DNA of 64,000 nucleotides from an uncultured Bacteroidota bacterium (GCA_946186925.1 CAMHPA010000009.1:1-64000); one strand, 5' to 3'; shown: positions 8,392 to 17,267, counted from the first letter of the stretch. Translations and numbers: made by a program. The notes: a model not told the origin generated them from the letters alone.

Positions 8392-11316
8392 TCAATCATT
8401 CACCATCACCCGTTTTGCCACGGTGCCAACCTTCACAATGTAAAGGCCTGCGGTGTTGACGGGGATTTCGGCGCGGACGCGATGAATCGCGTCCCTACCA
8501 ACCAACCGACCCATTGCATCATAAACGCTGATTTCATCCGTTGCGTTTTCAACCACAATGGTGTTGCCGTAGGCGTAGATGTTGACGGCGTTGGCGGCTG
8601 TTTCGGCGACGGGGGTGTGGTCTTCCTTTTCAAAGATTGCTGTTATTGTAACATTAGCGGCTGGCATTATAAATGAATTATCGCCCACAAGCCTAATATT
8701 TTTATCTGCTGTATCTTTTACGCTGACTGATATAAATTTATAGTCACTATCAGGATTTATGTTAAATGTTACATTATCGCCATAATGAGCCGTTTCGGGA
8801 ACTATAATTCTACCATTTTCCACATTAGTTGTAATCTTATAATCAGTCAGTTTGAACGTTGCCGCAATATTCACATCAGTTGCGGGCATCATAAACTTGT
8901 TGTTTTTTAACTCCAATTTTTCGCCGTCGGCGGTAATGGTGAGTTTGTCAATCTCGTAGCCCAATTTAGGTGATATTTTCACTTCAACCGAGTCTTCGAA
9001 ATAGGCGTACTGCGGAACGATGACAGTGCCGTTAGTATCGGCTTCAACGGTTATTTCCGATTGCTTGCCTACAAATATCGCCGTGAGCGCCATGTCCTTT
9101 TTCAGAGCGAATTCATACGGATTGGCAGTTGAACCGTCGCTCCATTTTAGGAATTGATAATTCTTTTTTGCTGTGGCTTTTACAATGGCGGCGGTGCCGC
9201 AATCGGGCATCTCGACAATCTCGGCTGTGCCGCGCACGCTGTCGCTCGACGCAACGATCAAATCGTAAACCATCGTTTCAACATAATTGTCAATGTCATG
9301 GGTTTCGTGCCACCAATAATTGCTGTTTAAATAAGTGTTAGTCATTCCGCACGGAATGTAGAACTTGGCAGGTGTGTCAAAAGAATCGTAGTATGATGTT
9401 GGCGCTGTATCACATTTCATTACAACAGAATCGAGCAACGGGCAGTTATCAAATGCGCGCGAACTGATTTTATTTAGTGTTGATGGCAACACTACGCATT
9501 TCAGATTGTAACAATTGAAGAAAGCACCATATTCAATTAATTTAACACCTTCCGGAATGATAATTGATTCAAGACTCTCGCAACGGTAGAACGATGTACC
9601 GCCAATCTTTTTCAGCGTTGTTGGCAAGCGGACATCTTTCAACGCCGTGAATTCATAGAATGTTGAAGCATCAATATACGTGAATCCGTCTTCGACATAA
9701 ACATGTTCCACTTCGGTTTGCGGCAAATCACCCCATAGGTAATCACTTTCAATGGACAATTCGCCGTGGCCGCCAACGTGCAGTGTTTTTGTATTGGTGT
9801 TGTAGTACCAAAAGGCTGTATTGTAATCCTTTGGAATGATGTTAATATCGGCATCGGCAGGGGCAAAATAGGCTATGCAACGCCTATCACCGCTGACATA
9901 AACGCTGCTGTTTTCTTCCGTGGTGCTCTTGTCGTCCCACATTACAAACACATACCCTTCGTTAGCTGTAGCCTTGACGGTTGCCCATTTGTCCGAACAG
10001 TCAGGCATCTTCAGAATCTCAACTTTACCCATTTCGGGGTAGTTGGCTTCGACAGTGAACTCATACAGATAATCTTCAACAAAGGTGAGATTTGAGTATT
10101 CCCCCCAATCCGATTCTTTGTAATAATCCGTTTGTCCGCAAGGAATGATTACTGTGCATGGGTTGGAGCTGAATGCATTCGTACCAAGTGTTGGAAGATC
10201 ATCATCGTACGTTGCATAACATGTAATCTGCTTAAGATTTCTGCAACCATAGAATGCATAGGTGCCAATGCTTGTAACCGAATTGGGAATGGTGTATGCT
10301 GTGTCCGTTTTACCTGCAGGGTAACTTACAATAGTTGTCTTGTCTTTATTGAACAAGACACCGTTTTCGGATGCATAGTATGTGTTGGCACTTTCCACAT
10401 TTATTTCTGTCAGGCCGCTGCAATATCGGAACGCATAGTCGCCAATGCTTGTAACCGAATTTGGAATGGTGATTGATGTCAGGCCGCTGCAATCTTCGAA
10501 CGCAGAGCTGCCAATGCCTGTAACCGAATTGGGAATGGTGACTGTTGTCAGGCCGCTGCAATTTTCGAACGCAAGGCGGCCAATGCTTGTAACTGAATTT
10601 GGAATGGTGACTGATGTCAGGCCGCTGCAAAATGCGAACCCCCACTCGCCGATGTTTGTTACCGAATTGGGAATGGTGACTGATGTCAGTTTGCTGCAAT
10701 CATCGAACGCCTCGTTGCCAATGCTTGTAACTGAATTTGGAATGGTGTATGTCCCAGTTTTACCTGCAGGGCAACATACAATTGTTGTCTTGTCTTTATT
10801 GAACAGGACACCATTTTCGGATGTATATTTTGTGTTGGCACTTTCCACATTGATTTCTGTCAGGCCGCTGCAATAAGCGAACGCAAAGCGGCCAATGCTT
10901 GTAACCGAATTGGGAATGGTGACTGATGTCAGTTTGCTGCAACAACTGAACGCAGCGCCATCAATGCTTGTAACCGAATTGCCAATGGTGACTGATGTAA
11001 GGCCGCTGCAATATCGGAACGCACCGCCGCCAATGCTTGTAACAGAATTGGGAATGGTGACTGATGTCAGGCCGCCGCAATTATCGAACGCATCGTCGCC
11101 AATGCTTGTAACTGTATATTCCGCACTATTGTCGGGGTTGGTTACTTTTTCCGGAATATTGAGAGCACCGGTAGGTTTGGTTTTTGCCTTGCCAACAGAA
11201 ACATAATGATTTGTTTCGTCGGTTACGGTGTATTTCAGATTTCCAATAGTGAAATCTTCTGCCCATGCCTGCCCGGCAAGCATTGCGGCAAATAGAATTG
11301 TGAAAATGCGTTTCAT
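8392..11316 (-). CDS. BspA/TpLRR leucine-rich-repeat surface protein with T9SS sorting domain
   Basis: A 974-residue exported surface protein. Signal peptide is residues 1-19 (ending AWAE). Residues about 60-400 hold a dozen or so Treponema-pallidum-type leucine-rich repeats (consensus LTSVTIPNSVTSIGxxAFxxC), interrupted by two related inserts (EINVESANT...NKDKTTIV). Another short LRR block follows near 540-640. Two or more InlB-type B-repeat stretches flank it (ATVKATANEGYVFVMW; AIVKATAKKNYQFLKWSDG), and later come MPATDVNI / MPAANVTI repeats. The last 80 residues are a T9SS type A sorting domain (ISVYDAMGRLVG ... GLYIVKVG). The sorting domain contains an in-frame palindromic insertion (see findings). 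Probable role: adhesion or host/matrix binding. Confidence 0.9.
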   Translation of the reverse strand: MKRIFTILFAAMLAGQAWAEDFTIGNLKYTVTDETNHYVSVGKAKTKPTGALNIPEKVTNPDNSAEYTVTSIGDDAFDNCGGLTSVTIPNSVTSIGGGAFRYCSGLTSVTIGNSVTSIDGAAFSCCSKLTSVTIPNSVTSIGRFAFAYCSGLTEINVESANTKYTSENGVLFNKDKTTIVCCPAGKTGTYTIPNSVTSIGNEAFDDCSKLTSVTIPNSVTNIGEWGFAFCSGLTSVTIPNSVTSIGRLAFENCSGLTTVTIPNSVTGIGSSAFEDCSGLTSITIPNSVTSIGDYAFRYCSGLTEINVESANTYYASENGVLFNKDKTTIVSYPAGKTDTAYTIPNSVTSIGTYAFYGCRNLKQITCYATYDDDLPTLGTNAFSSNPCTVIIPCGQTDYYKESDWGEYSNLTFVEDYLYEFTVEANYPEMGKVEILKMPDCSDKWATVKATANEGYVFVMWDDKSTTEENSSVYVSGDRRCIAYFAPADADINIIPKDYNTAFWYYNTNTKTLHVGGHGELSIESDYLWGDLPQTEVEHVYVEDGFTYIDASTFYEFTALKDVRLPTTLKKIGGTSFYRCESLESIIIPEGVKLIEYGAFFNCYNLKCVVLPSTLNKISSRAFDNCPLLDSVVMKCDTAPTSYYDSFDTPAKFYIPCGMTNTYLNSNYWWHETHDIDNYVETMVYDLIVASSDSVRGTAEIVEMPDCGTAAIVKATAKKNYQFLKWSDGSTANPYEFALKKDMALTAIFVGKQSEITVEADTNGTVIVPQYAYFEDSVEVKISPKLGYEIDKLTITADGEKLELKNNKFMMPATDVNIAATFKLTDYKITTNVENGRIIVPETAHYGDNVTFNINPDSDYKFISVSVKDTADKNIRLVGDNSFIMPAANVTITAIFEKEDHTPVAETAANAVNIYAYGNTIVVENATDEISVYDAMGRLVGRDAIHRVRAEIPVNTAGLYIVKVGTVAKRVMVND
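8475..8498. repeat. Palindromic element inside the LRR gene's sorting domain
   Basis: The 20-base palindrome GGACGCGATGAATCGCGTCC (8475-8494) followed by CTAC matches one half plus the core of a known dispersed palindrome family. Its translation on the minus strand reads GRDAIHRVR. It is in frame and interrupts the usual spacing between the GR turn and the GLYIVKV strand. Confidence 0.75.
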
Positions 11317-11362
11317 AGAATCGTATTTTATTGTTTATCAGTTTTTTTTGTCGTTTGTTTCT

Positions 11363-11390
11363 GTAGAGACGTGCCATGGCGCGTCTCTAC
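11363..11390. repeat. Dispersed palindrome, copy 2
   Basis: Arms GTAGAGACGTGCCA / TGGCGCGTCTCTAC, 27 of 28 bases identical to the copy at 8341-8368 on the same strand. It lies between the predicted -7 box (11422-11429) and the start codon of the LRR gene, so it would form a hairpin in that gene's 5' leader. Confidence 0.85.
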
Positions 11391-11421
11391 GAATGCGAAC
11401 GTTCGTTATTCCAAAATCTTT

Positions 11422-11429
11422 CAAAGATA
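11422..11429 (-). promoter_or_regulatory. Putative -7 box (TATCTTTG) of the LRR gene
   Basis: An exact TAnnTTTG match on the minus strand, about 106 bases upstream of the start codon. The intervening leader would contain the palindrome at 11363-11390. Confidence 0.4.
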
Positions 11430-11486
11430 GGAATGTTTGCCTTATAACGAAATCAAATTTTCCCCAATAGGGAAGGCCCCAAACAA

Positions 11487-11514
11487 AAAAGGCCTCCGTA
11501 CCCGGAAGCCTTTT
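11487..11514. terminator. Hairpin terminator after rnfA, possibly bidirectional
   Basis: Arms AAAAGGCCTCCG and CGGAAGCCTTTT pair with one mismatch. A runs of the plus strand supply a T tract for minus-strand transcription. It lies 30 bases past the rnfA stop codon. Confidence 0.75.
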
Positions 11515-11544
11515 CAGTTATTCAATTAATCTGTTATTCAGTCA

Positions 11545-12120
11545 TTATTTTACAAGTCCCGAGAATCCCATAAACGCCATAGCCAGAATGCCGGCGGTGA
11601 CGAGTGCGATAGGCATTCCCTTCATTGCTTTCGGGGTTTCAGAGAACTCAATCTGTTCGCGCAGGCCGGCAAACAGAACCAGCGCAAAGCCGAAGCCGAT
11701 GGCGTTCGAGAAGGCGTAAACCACGCTCTCAAGCAGGTTGTAGTCTTTCTGAATCACCAAGATGGCAACGCCAAGGATGCAGCAGTTGGTGGTGATGAGC
11801 GGCAGGAACACGCCCAGAGCCTGATAGAGCGCGGGCGACACCTTTTTCAGCACAATCTCAACCATTTGCACCAGCGCGGCGATAATCAGAATGAAGGTGA
11901 TGGTCCGCAAGTACTCAAGGCCGAACGGAACCAGTATGCAGGCGTTGGCCAGATAGGTCACAATGGTGGCGAGCACAAGCACAAAGGCCACGGCGCCGGC
12001 CATTCCGAGCGCGGTGCTCACTTTCTTCGATACACCCAGGAACGGGCAGATGCCCAGGAATTGCGACAGCACGATGTTGTTTACAAAAACCGCCGCAATA
12101 AACATTAACAAGTATTCCAT
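11545..12120 (-). CDS. rnfA: Electron transport complex subunit RnfA
   Basis: RnfA is a 191-residue integral membrane subunit of the Rnf complex, which couples electron flow between reduced ferredoxin and NAD+ to ion (Na+ or H+) movement across the inner membrane. The sequence is a typical six-helix RnfA/RnfE-type protein with the conserved NNIVLSQFLGICPFLGVSKK near the N-terminus and TTNCCILG around residue 110; the cysteines in these two segments are the ones known to take part in a membrane iron-sulfur centre. Length is normal. It is the last gene of the operon, 13 bases after rnfE, and is followed by a terminator. Confidence 0.95.
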   Translation of the reverse strand: MEYLLMFIAAVFVNNIVLSQFLGICPFLGVSKKVSTALGMAGAVAFVLVLATIVTYLANACILVPFGLEYLRTITFILIIAALVQMVEIVLKKVSPALYQALGVFLPLITTNCCILGVAILVIQKDYNLLESVVYAFSNAIGFGFALVLFAGLREQIEFSETPKAMKGMPIALVTAGILAMAFMGFSGLVK

Positions 12121-12133
12121 AGTTCAGCCTTTT

Positions 12134-12721
12134 TTAAGATTTACGTAATTTGTTGACAATCGCAATCAGGAAGCCCAGTGCGATGAAGGCGCCCGGTGCC
12201 AGCACAAACAGCAGCATTCCGTAACTTTCGGGATAGATGGCAAAATCGAAAATCTTGCCCGTTCCAAGCAGTTCGCGGATGCTTCCGAGCAGTGTCAGCG
12301 CAAGCGTGAAGCCAAGGCCGATGCCCAGTCCGTCGAACATTGACGGCACAACGCTGTTTTTGGCGGCGAAGGCTTCGGCGCGGCCCAGAACAATGCAGTT
12401 CACCACAATAAGCGGGATGAACAGGCCCAGACTCGCGTACAGCGACGGCACGTAGGCCTGCATAATCATTTCAACCATTGTCACAAAGGCCGCAATCACA
12501 ACAATGTAGGCCGGAATGCGCACCTTGTCGGGAACAAGGTTCTTGATGAGCGAAATCACTATGTTTGAGCAGATTAGCACAAATGTGGTGGCCAATCCCA
12601 TACTCATTCCGTTAATGGCCGACGATGTGGTGCCCAGCGTGGGGCACATACCCAGCAGCAGAACGAATGTCGGGTTCTCCTTAATTAGGCCGTTCAGCAG
12701 TATTTTCAGATTATTGTTCAT
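12134..12721 (-). CDS. rnfE: Electron transport complex subunit RnfE
   Basis: RnfE is a 195-residue inner-membrane subunit homologous to RnfA. The open frame extends 48 codons further upstream, but that extension is proline/arginine-rich shadow coding of rnfG. The ATG at 12721 gives the conserved start MNNNLKILLNGL and normal length. The paired cysteine segments are visible (LLGMCPTLGTTSSA near residue 25; VVNCIVLGRAEAFA near 110). The start codon lies inside the 3' end of rnfG (11-base overlap), indicating translational coupling. It probably forms, with RnfA, the transmembrane electron conduit. Confidence 0.95.
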   Translation of the reverse strand: MNNNLKILLNGLIKENPTFVLLLGMCPTLGTTSSAINGMSMGLATTFVLICSNIVISLIKNLVPDKVRIPAYIVVIAAFVTMVEMIMQAYVPSLYASLGLFIPLIVVNCIVLGRAEAFAAKNSVVPSMFDGLGIGLGFTLALTLLGSIRELLGTGKIFDFAIYPESYGMLLFVLAPGAFIALGFLIAIVNKLRKS

Positions 12722-13394
12722 TGTTATTGCCCTCCGTTGTTTGAGTGGCGCCGCTGTTGGCGTCGGTTGGTTTCTGATTGTTGGCGGCCGCGTAGGCGTT
12801 GTAGGCCGTGCGAACGCTCTCAAGGAATGCCCTCGAACTGATGGTCGATGCTGTGATGGCGTCAATCTCGCCGCCGTCTTTCGACACCGTCATTTTGTTC
12901 ACCGCCGGATTCTTGCCGATGATTGAACTCTGTTTTTCAGGCGTTTTCACCTCGTAGTGGAAGATGGTCTCCAGCAGGCTCTTTTTCTTCTCGGTCTGCG
13001 GACGGAACCAGGTCACCATTTTGGTGCCAAGGCCCGGTGTTTCCTTCTGTTCCAGAACCGAGTATTCGGTGATGCAGCCTTGAGCGTCGAAGCCCACCAT
13101 AACTTTTATTTCGCCGCCGAAACCGTTTTTCGACAGCGATTCAACCGCCGCGCCAACAAACTGTCCGTCAGCCTTGTAGGCCTTGTAGATGTTCAAGCCG
13201 TTGGCGGTGTCGTTTTCAATCTTGTCAAATGCGGGCAGCACGGCCTTTATCGCGTCAACCGATTTCTGCTCCTTCGATTTCTGTATCGGCTCCGATGTCA
13301 CGCGGTAGAGCGATGCCATAAGGCCGGCGGCAATCAGTGCTATCGCCGTGAGCGACAGCAACATATTCTTCAGTGATGATTCAAGTTTTGCCAT
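12711..13394 (-). CDS. rnfG: Electron transport complex subunit RnfG (covalent FMN)
   Basis: RnfG is a 227-residue protein with a single N-terminal membrane helix (about residues 11-31) and a periplasmic FMN-binding domain. The flavinylation site is in DAITASTISSRAF, where T184 would carry FMN through a phosphoester bond. The usual motif is SGATxxS, and here SG is replaced by TA/AS, as I recall from other Bacteroidales. The C-terminal tail past residue 205 is Gln/Asn/Thr-rich and probably disordered. It overlaps rnfE downstream by 11 bases and shares one base with the rnfD stop codon upstream, as expected in a tightly coupled operon. Confidence 0.95.
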   Translation of the reverse strand: MAKLESSLKNMLLSLTAIALIAAGLMASLYRVTSEPIQKSKEQKSVDAIKAVLPAFDKIENDTANGLNIYKAYKADGQFVGAAVESLSKNGFGGEIKVMVGFDAQGCITEYSVLEQKETPGLGTKMVTWFRPQTEKKKSLLETIFHYEVKTPEKQSSIIGKNPAVNKMTVSKDGGEIDAITASTISSRAFLESVRTAYNAYAAANNQKPTDANSGATQTTEGNNNEQ

Positions 13395-14353
13395 TATTTT
13401 ACCTCCCCGAATCGTTTTGGTTTAATATAAGTGTTGATGAGCGGCGTCACGGCGTTCATAATCAGAATTGCGAACGACATTCCCTCGGGGAACGAGCCGA
13501 AGTTTCTGATTACCACCGTAATAATGCCGATTCCGATGGCGTAAACCACCTTTCCGCAGATGCTCATTGGCGATGTCACATAGTCGGTTGCCATAAATAT
13601 CGCGCCAAGCATAAGACCGCCAGCCAGCAGATGTGCAACAGGCGATGCAAACTGCACGGGGTCAGCCAGATACAGAATGCCTTGGAACACAAACACTGTG
13701 GCGAAAATGGTTACCGGAATGTGCCAGGTGATGATGCGGCGGAAGAGCAGGAACGCGAAGCCGATGAGCAGGGCGATGGCCGAGACCTCGCCAAGCGAGC
13801 CGCCCATTTGGCCCAGAAGCATATCGGTTGTTTCGGGCAGCGTGCCGAAGTGGTTCTTCAGCATATTCAGCGCAGTGGCGCCCGTTTCGGCGTCGATGTA
13901 GTTGGTGCTGAAGCCTTTCGGAACAGGCCACGTGGTCATTTGCACGGGGAACGATATGAGCAGGAACACACGCCCGGCAAGTGCGGGGTTGAACAGGTTC
14001 TGCCCGAGTCCGCCGAAGGCCATTTTGCCCACACCGATGGCGAACGCCGCACCAACAATGATGATGCCGATGGGCAGGTTCGACGGCAGGTTGAACGCCA
14101 GCAGCAAGCCGGTCAGTATGGCCGAGCCGTCGCTGATGGTTGGCTTCTGTTTGAGCAGGAATTTCTGAATCAGGTACTCAAAAAGTACGCAACTTGCAAC
14201 AGATGTGAGTGTTACAATCAGCGTTCCGATTCCAAAGTAATAAACTGAAACGGCCAGAGCCGGTAGCAATGCCGCTATAACCCCGAACATAAGGTTGGGG
14301 GTTGAAACACTACTGCGAGTGTGCGGCGACGGTGATACAACTAATTGTCCCAT
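13394..14353 (-). CDS. rnfD: Electron transport complex subunit RnfD (covalent FMN)
   Basis: RnfD is a 319-residue polytopic inner-membrane subunit related to NqrB. It contains many hydrophobic helices and the flavinylation motif TGATALNML, where T160 is the predicted FMN attachment site. The conserved GQNLFNPALAGR (about residues 117-128) and SDGSAILTGLLLAFNLP (about 74-90) segments are both present. It starts in a TAATG overlap with rnfC and ends in another with rnfG, so ribosomes probably re-initiate from gene to gene. Nothing unusual in length or motifs. Confidence 0.95.
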   Translation of the reverse strand: MGQLVVSPSPHTRSSVSTPNLMFGVIAALLPALAVSVYYFGIGTLIVTLTSVASCVLFEYLIQKFLLKQKPTISDGSAILTGLLLAFNLPSNLPIGIIIVGAAFAIGVGKMAFGGLGQNLFNPALAGRVFLLISFPVQMTTWPVPKGFSTNYIDAETGATALNMLKNHFGTLPETTDMLLGQMGGSLGEVSAIALLIGFAFLLFRRIITWHIPVTIFATVFVFQGILYLADPVQFASPVAHLLAGGLMLGAIFMATDYVTSPMSICGKVVYAIGIGIITVVIRNFGSFPEGMSFAILIMNAVTPLINTYIKPKRFGEVK

Positions 14354-15684
14354 TATTGTTTTCTACTTCTAATTATTTTACCTACAGTGTTTTTGCCCAA
14401 ACGCACATAGTCCAGAATCGGACGTTTGGCAGGGCACGAGAATATGCAGCAGCCGCACTCAATGCAGTCCATAATGTGGTTGGCCTCGTCTTCGGCCCAC
14501 ATTTGGCGTTGGCTGTATTGCATAAGCAAGTATGGCTCAAGTCCCATTGGGCAGGCGTCCACGCACTTGGCGCAACGGATGCACGGTCCGGCTTCGGGGC
14601 GCACGGCCTTCTCTTCGCTCAGCATTAGAATGCCCGATGATCCTTTCGTCACGGTCGATTCCAGATTGGCCATTGCCTTGCCCATCATTGGGCCGCCGCT
14701 GATGATTTTGCCACTCTTCTCAACGTCGCCGCCGGCAGCCGCAATCAGTTCGGCCACAGGCGTTCCGATGCGTGCGCGGAAGTTCGATGGTGTTGCCACG
14801 GTGTCGCCCGTCACGGTCACAATGCGCTCAATGAGTGGTTTGTTCTTCTGCACGGCCTCGTACACGGCAAAGGCGGTGCCCACGTTCTGAACCACGGCGC
14901 CTGCGTCAATCGGCAGTTTGCCCGATGGCACCTCGCGGCCCGAAACAGCGTTAATCAACTGTTTCTCACCGCCTTGCGGATATTTCAACTTCAGCGGAAC
15001 AACCTCAATGCCTTGTTCTTTGGCGCAGAGTTCTGTCAGTTTGCTGATGGCGTCGGGCTTGTTGGCCTCAATGCCGATGTATGCTTTCTCAACGCCGATG
15101 GCCTTCATAAGAATCTTCACGCCCACAATCAGTTCGGCGCTCTTCTCGAGCATAAGCCGATGGTCGGCGGTCAGATACGGCTCACATTCCACACCGTTGA
15201 TAATCAGGAAGTCAGCCTTTTTCCCTTCGGGGATGGCCAATTTCACGTGAGCGGGGAACGTGGCGCCGCCCATACCTACAATGCCGGCGTCTTTAATCTT
15301 GCCCACAATGGTTTTGGCGTCGTCTTTAATCTCTTCAATCAGAGTGTCGGTGCGGTCGATGGTCTCGAGCCATTCGTCACCTTCAACGTCGATGAACACC
15401 GCAGGTTTCTTGAATCCTGCAACGTCGACGGCAACGTCGATTTTCGACACTGTTCCCGAAACCGACGAGTGAATGTTGGCCGAAACAAAGCCGTTGGCCT
15501 CGCCAATCAGTTGGCCCACTTTCACCTTGTCGCCCTTTTGCACCACGGCGTTGGCCGGCGCGCCAATGTGCTGCGCCAGCGGAATGATGGCTGTTTTGGG
15601 CAATTGTGCACCTACTATTGCGTTGGCGGCTGATAGTTTGTTGGCTTCAGGATGCACACCGCCTATTTTAAATGTCTTGAACAT
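14353..15684 (-). CDS. rnfC: Electron transport complex subunit RnfC (NADH-binding, Fe-S)
   Basis: RnfC is the 443-residue peripheral subunit that binds NADH and FMN and carries two [4Fe-4S] clusters. The N-terminal half contains a RnfC/Nqo1-type fold with GMGGATFPAHVKL (about residue 140) and the NGVECEPYLTADHRL segment. The C-terminal part has two ferredoxin-type motifs, CIRCAKCVDACP and CIECGCCIFSCP. Length is typical for Bacteroidales. The start lies 12 bases after the rnfB stop codon. It would exchange electrons between NAD(H) and the membrane subunits. Confidence 0.95.
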   Translation of the reverse strand: MFKTFKIGGVHPEANKLSAANAIVGAQLPKTAIIPLAQHIGAPANAVVQKGDKVKVGQLIGEANGFVSANIHSSVSGTVSKIDVAVDVAGFKKPAVFIDVEGDEWLETIDRTDTLIEEIKDDAKTIVGKIKDAGIVGMGGATFPAHVKLAIPEGKKADFLIINGVECEPYLTADHRLMLEKSAELIVGVKILMKAIGVEKAYIGIEANKPDAISKLTELCAKEQGIEVVPLKLKYPQGGEKQLINAVSGREVPSGKLPIDAGAVVQNVGTAFAVYEAVQKNKPLIERIVTVTGDTVATPSNFRARIGTPVAELIAAAGGDVEKSGKIISGGPMMGKAMANLESTVTKGSSGILMLSEEKAVRPEAGPCIRCAKCVDACPMGLEPYLLMQYSQRQMWAEDEANHIMDCIECGCCIFSCPAKRPILDYVRLGKNTVGKIIRSRKQ

Positions 15685-15696
15685 AAGCAGATGACT

Positions 15697-16566
15697 TTAT
15701 GCGTTAGTTTGTACAGGTTTCTCTTCGGTGGCCTCGGCCTTTGGCGGGCGGGGCGGGAAGTTCACTTCGTGGATGGCACCCGTCGGGCATTCAGCGGCGC
15801 ACTTGCGGCACATTTTGCACTTTTCAAAGTCGATGTAAGCCACATTGTTCTCAACCGTGATGGCCTCGAAGGCGCACACTTTGGCGCATTTTCCGCAGCC
15901 GATGCAGGCTGCCGTGCAGGCTTTGCGGGCCACAGCGCCCTTGTCTTTGTTCACGCACGACACAAACAAACGGCGGTCTTTCTTGCCGCGGTTGCGAATC
16001 TCGATGATTCCCTTCGGACACGCCTTGACGCACGCACCGCAGGCCACGCACTTGCTGTCGTCGACCACCGGCAGTCCCGTTTCAGGGTTGATGCTGATGG
16101 CGTCGAAACGGCAGGCCGCAACGCAGTCGCCGTGACCAAGGCAGCCGAAACTGCAGTTGGTGTCGCCAGCCGACAGAGTGGCGGCAAAGGCGCACGATTG
16201 CGCGCCGTCGTAGCGGTTCACCTTCGGGCGGTTTTGGCACGAGCCGTTGCAGCGAACCACAGCAATTTTCGGCTCACTCTCAACCACTTCCTGACCAAGG
16301 ATTGCGCCAATCTTTTTCATTGTCTCTGCCGACGAAGCGGGGCATTTCAGTCCCGAAATGTCGGTAGCCGACACAAAGGCACTTGCCAGACCGCGACAGC
16401 CGGGGTAGCCGCAGCCGCCGCAGTTCGCACCAGGCAGCAGCGCAGCAATCTCGTCAATGCGCGGGTCTTCTTGTACCTTGAACTTTTGAGCCACAACATA
16501 CAGGACGGCGGCAAGCACCAGTCCCAGCAGGGCCAAAGCAATCACACTGTACAAAACAATTTCCAT
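15697..16566 (-). CDS. rnfB: Electron transport complex subunit RnfB (ferredoxin-type)
   Basis: RnfB is a 289-residue subunit with one N-terminal membrane helix (about 5-26). It has a four-cysteine [4Fe-4S] domain (C49, C52, C57 and C74; text NCGGCGYPGCRG) and an extended ferredoxin region with several 4Fe-4S motifs (CVACGACVKACPKG, CIGCGKCAKVC, CKMCRKCAAECP). It receives electrons from reduced ferredoxin. The C-terminal tail (PPRPPKAEATEE) is proline- and glutamate-rich. The gene follows rseC across a 163-base spacer filled with short tandem repeats, yet the order rseC-rnfB is the usual one in this phylum. Confidence 0.95.
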   Translation of the reverse strand: MEIVLYSVIALALLGLVLAAVLYVVAQKFKVQEDPRIDEIAALLPGANCGGCGYPGCRGLASAFVSATDISGLKCPASSAETMKKIGAILGQEVVESEPKIAVVRCNGSCQNRPKVNRYDGAQSCAFAATLSAGDTNCSFGCLGHGDCVAACRFDAISINPETGLPVVDDSKCVACGACVKACPKGIIEIRNRGKKDRRLFVSCVNKDKGAVARKACTAACIGCGKCAKVCAFEAITVENNVAYIDFEKCKMCRKCAAECPTGAIHEVNFPPRPPKAEATEEKPVQTNA

Positions 16567-16572
16567 ATTATT

Positions 16573-16725
16573 AAAAGTTAAAAGTTTAGAAGTTTAGAGT
16601 TAAGTGTTTAGTGTTTAGATGTTTAAAAGGCATATGGTAAGTATCAGTGTATTTTCGATTCACCGATTCACCGATTGTCCGATTCACCATTAAACCTGTC
16701 TTATTCATTTTATTCTGAATTCTAA
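16573..16725. repeat. Short tandem repeat tracts between rseC and rnfB
   Basis: The 163-base spacer is built largely from imperfect 7-10 base tandem units: AAGTTTAGAAGTTTAGAG-type (16573-16620), CACCGATT units (about 16658-16690) and AATTCTNAATTCT units (about 16711-16735). No gene or clear promoter is seen. Confidence 0.65.
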
Positions 16726-16729
16726 ATTC

Positions 16730-17143
16730 TCAATTCTGAATTTTAAACACAAACGTCCGTTTGAAGCGGTCGCGAAGCAAAAAAAGTGCCAGATAGTAGG
16801 GGGCGAGCGCCAAAAGTGCGGTCAGTCCGGCCACCGCTTCCGCGAATCCTGCCAGAATCATTCCCGCCAGCACCGCAATCACCAGCAGCAGCGGCGCAAT
16901 GTAGCCCCAGAACAAGGCTTTTGTGGCCAGTTGCTTCTGTCCGTAAACCCGAACCTGCTGCCCAACAGCGTAAACGCGCCCGTCGGGCTCAATGGTAATG
17001 TGCTTCACCGCCTTGTCGGTCGACAGGCAGACGTCTTTCGAGTGGCAGGCGCTGCAAGCCGAGTTGCAGTCGATACGAACGGTTATCGCGTCGTCGCCGA
17101 TATGCTCAATAGTGCCCAGTTGTGAGAATGATATGTCAGCCAT
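16730..17143 (-). CDS. RseC/MucC-family membrane protein
   Basis: A 137-residue SoxR-reducing/RseC-type protein. It has an N-terminal cytoplasmic part with a cysteine cluster (CNSACSACHSKDVC, about residues 25-38) that could hold an Fe-S centre, and two membrane helices (about 78-100 and 104-125). In Bacteroidales this protein nearly always precedes rnfB and is thought to belong with the Rnf complex, perhaps in assembly or redox sensing. It is first in the operon and has a -7 promoter box 20-28 bases upstream. The last residues (FKIQN) are encoded inside the repeat tract that follows. Confidence 0.85.
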   Translation of the reverse strand: MADISFSQLGTIEHIGDDAITVRIDCNSACSACHSKDVCLSTDKAVKHITIEPDGRVYAVGQQVRVYGQKQLATKALFWGYIAPLLLVIAVLAGMILAGFAEAVAGLTALLALAPYYLALFLLRDRFKRTFVFKIQN

Positions 17144-17163
17144 CTGCCACTTTTTTCGTAGTG

Positions 17164-17171
17164 CAAATGTA
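17164..17171 (-). promoter_or_regulatory. Putative -7 box (TACATTTG) of the rseC-rnf operon
   Basis: An exact TAnnTTTG match on the minus strand, 20 bases before the rseC start codon. It is the only good promoter candidate ahead of the seven-gene operon. Confidence 0.5.
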
Positions 17172-17267
17172 TATTTTATTTAGGATTTAGGGTTTAGAAA
17201 ATAGATATAGATTTTTAGGTTTTGGGTGTTAGGCGTTAGGTGTTGGTGTGGGAGAGGAAGAAAAAAA

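Noticed and set aside
12722..12865. N-terminal extension of RnfE by 48 codons
   Set aside because: The extension overlaps rnfG in another frame, is Pro/Arg-rich and precedes the conserved RnfE start MNNNLKILLNGL.
13373..14248. Large plus-strand frame opposite rnfD
   Set aside because: RnfD on the minus strand is clear and operonic; this frame has no signal, domain or promoter.
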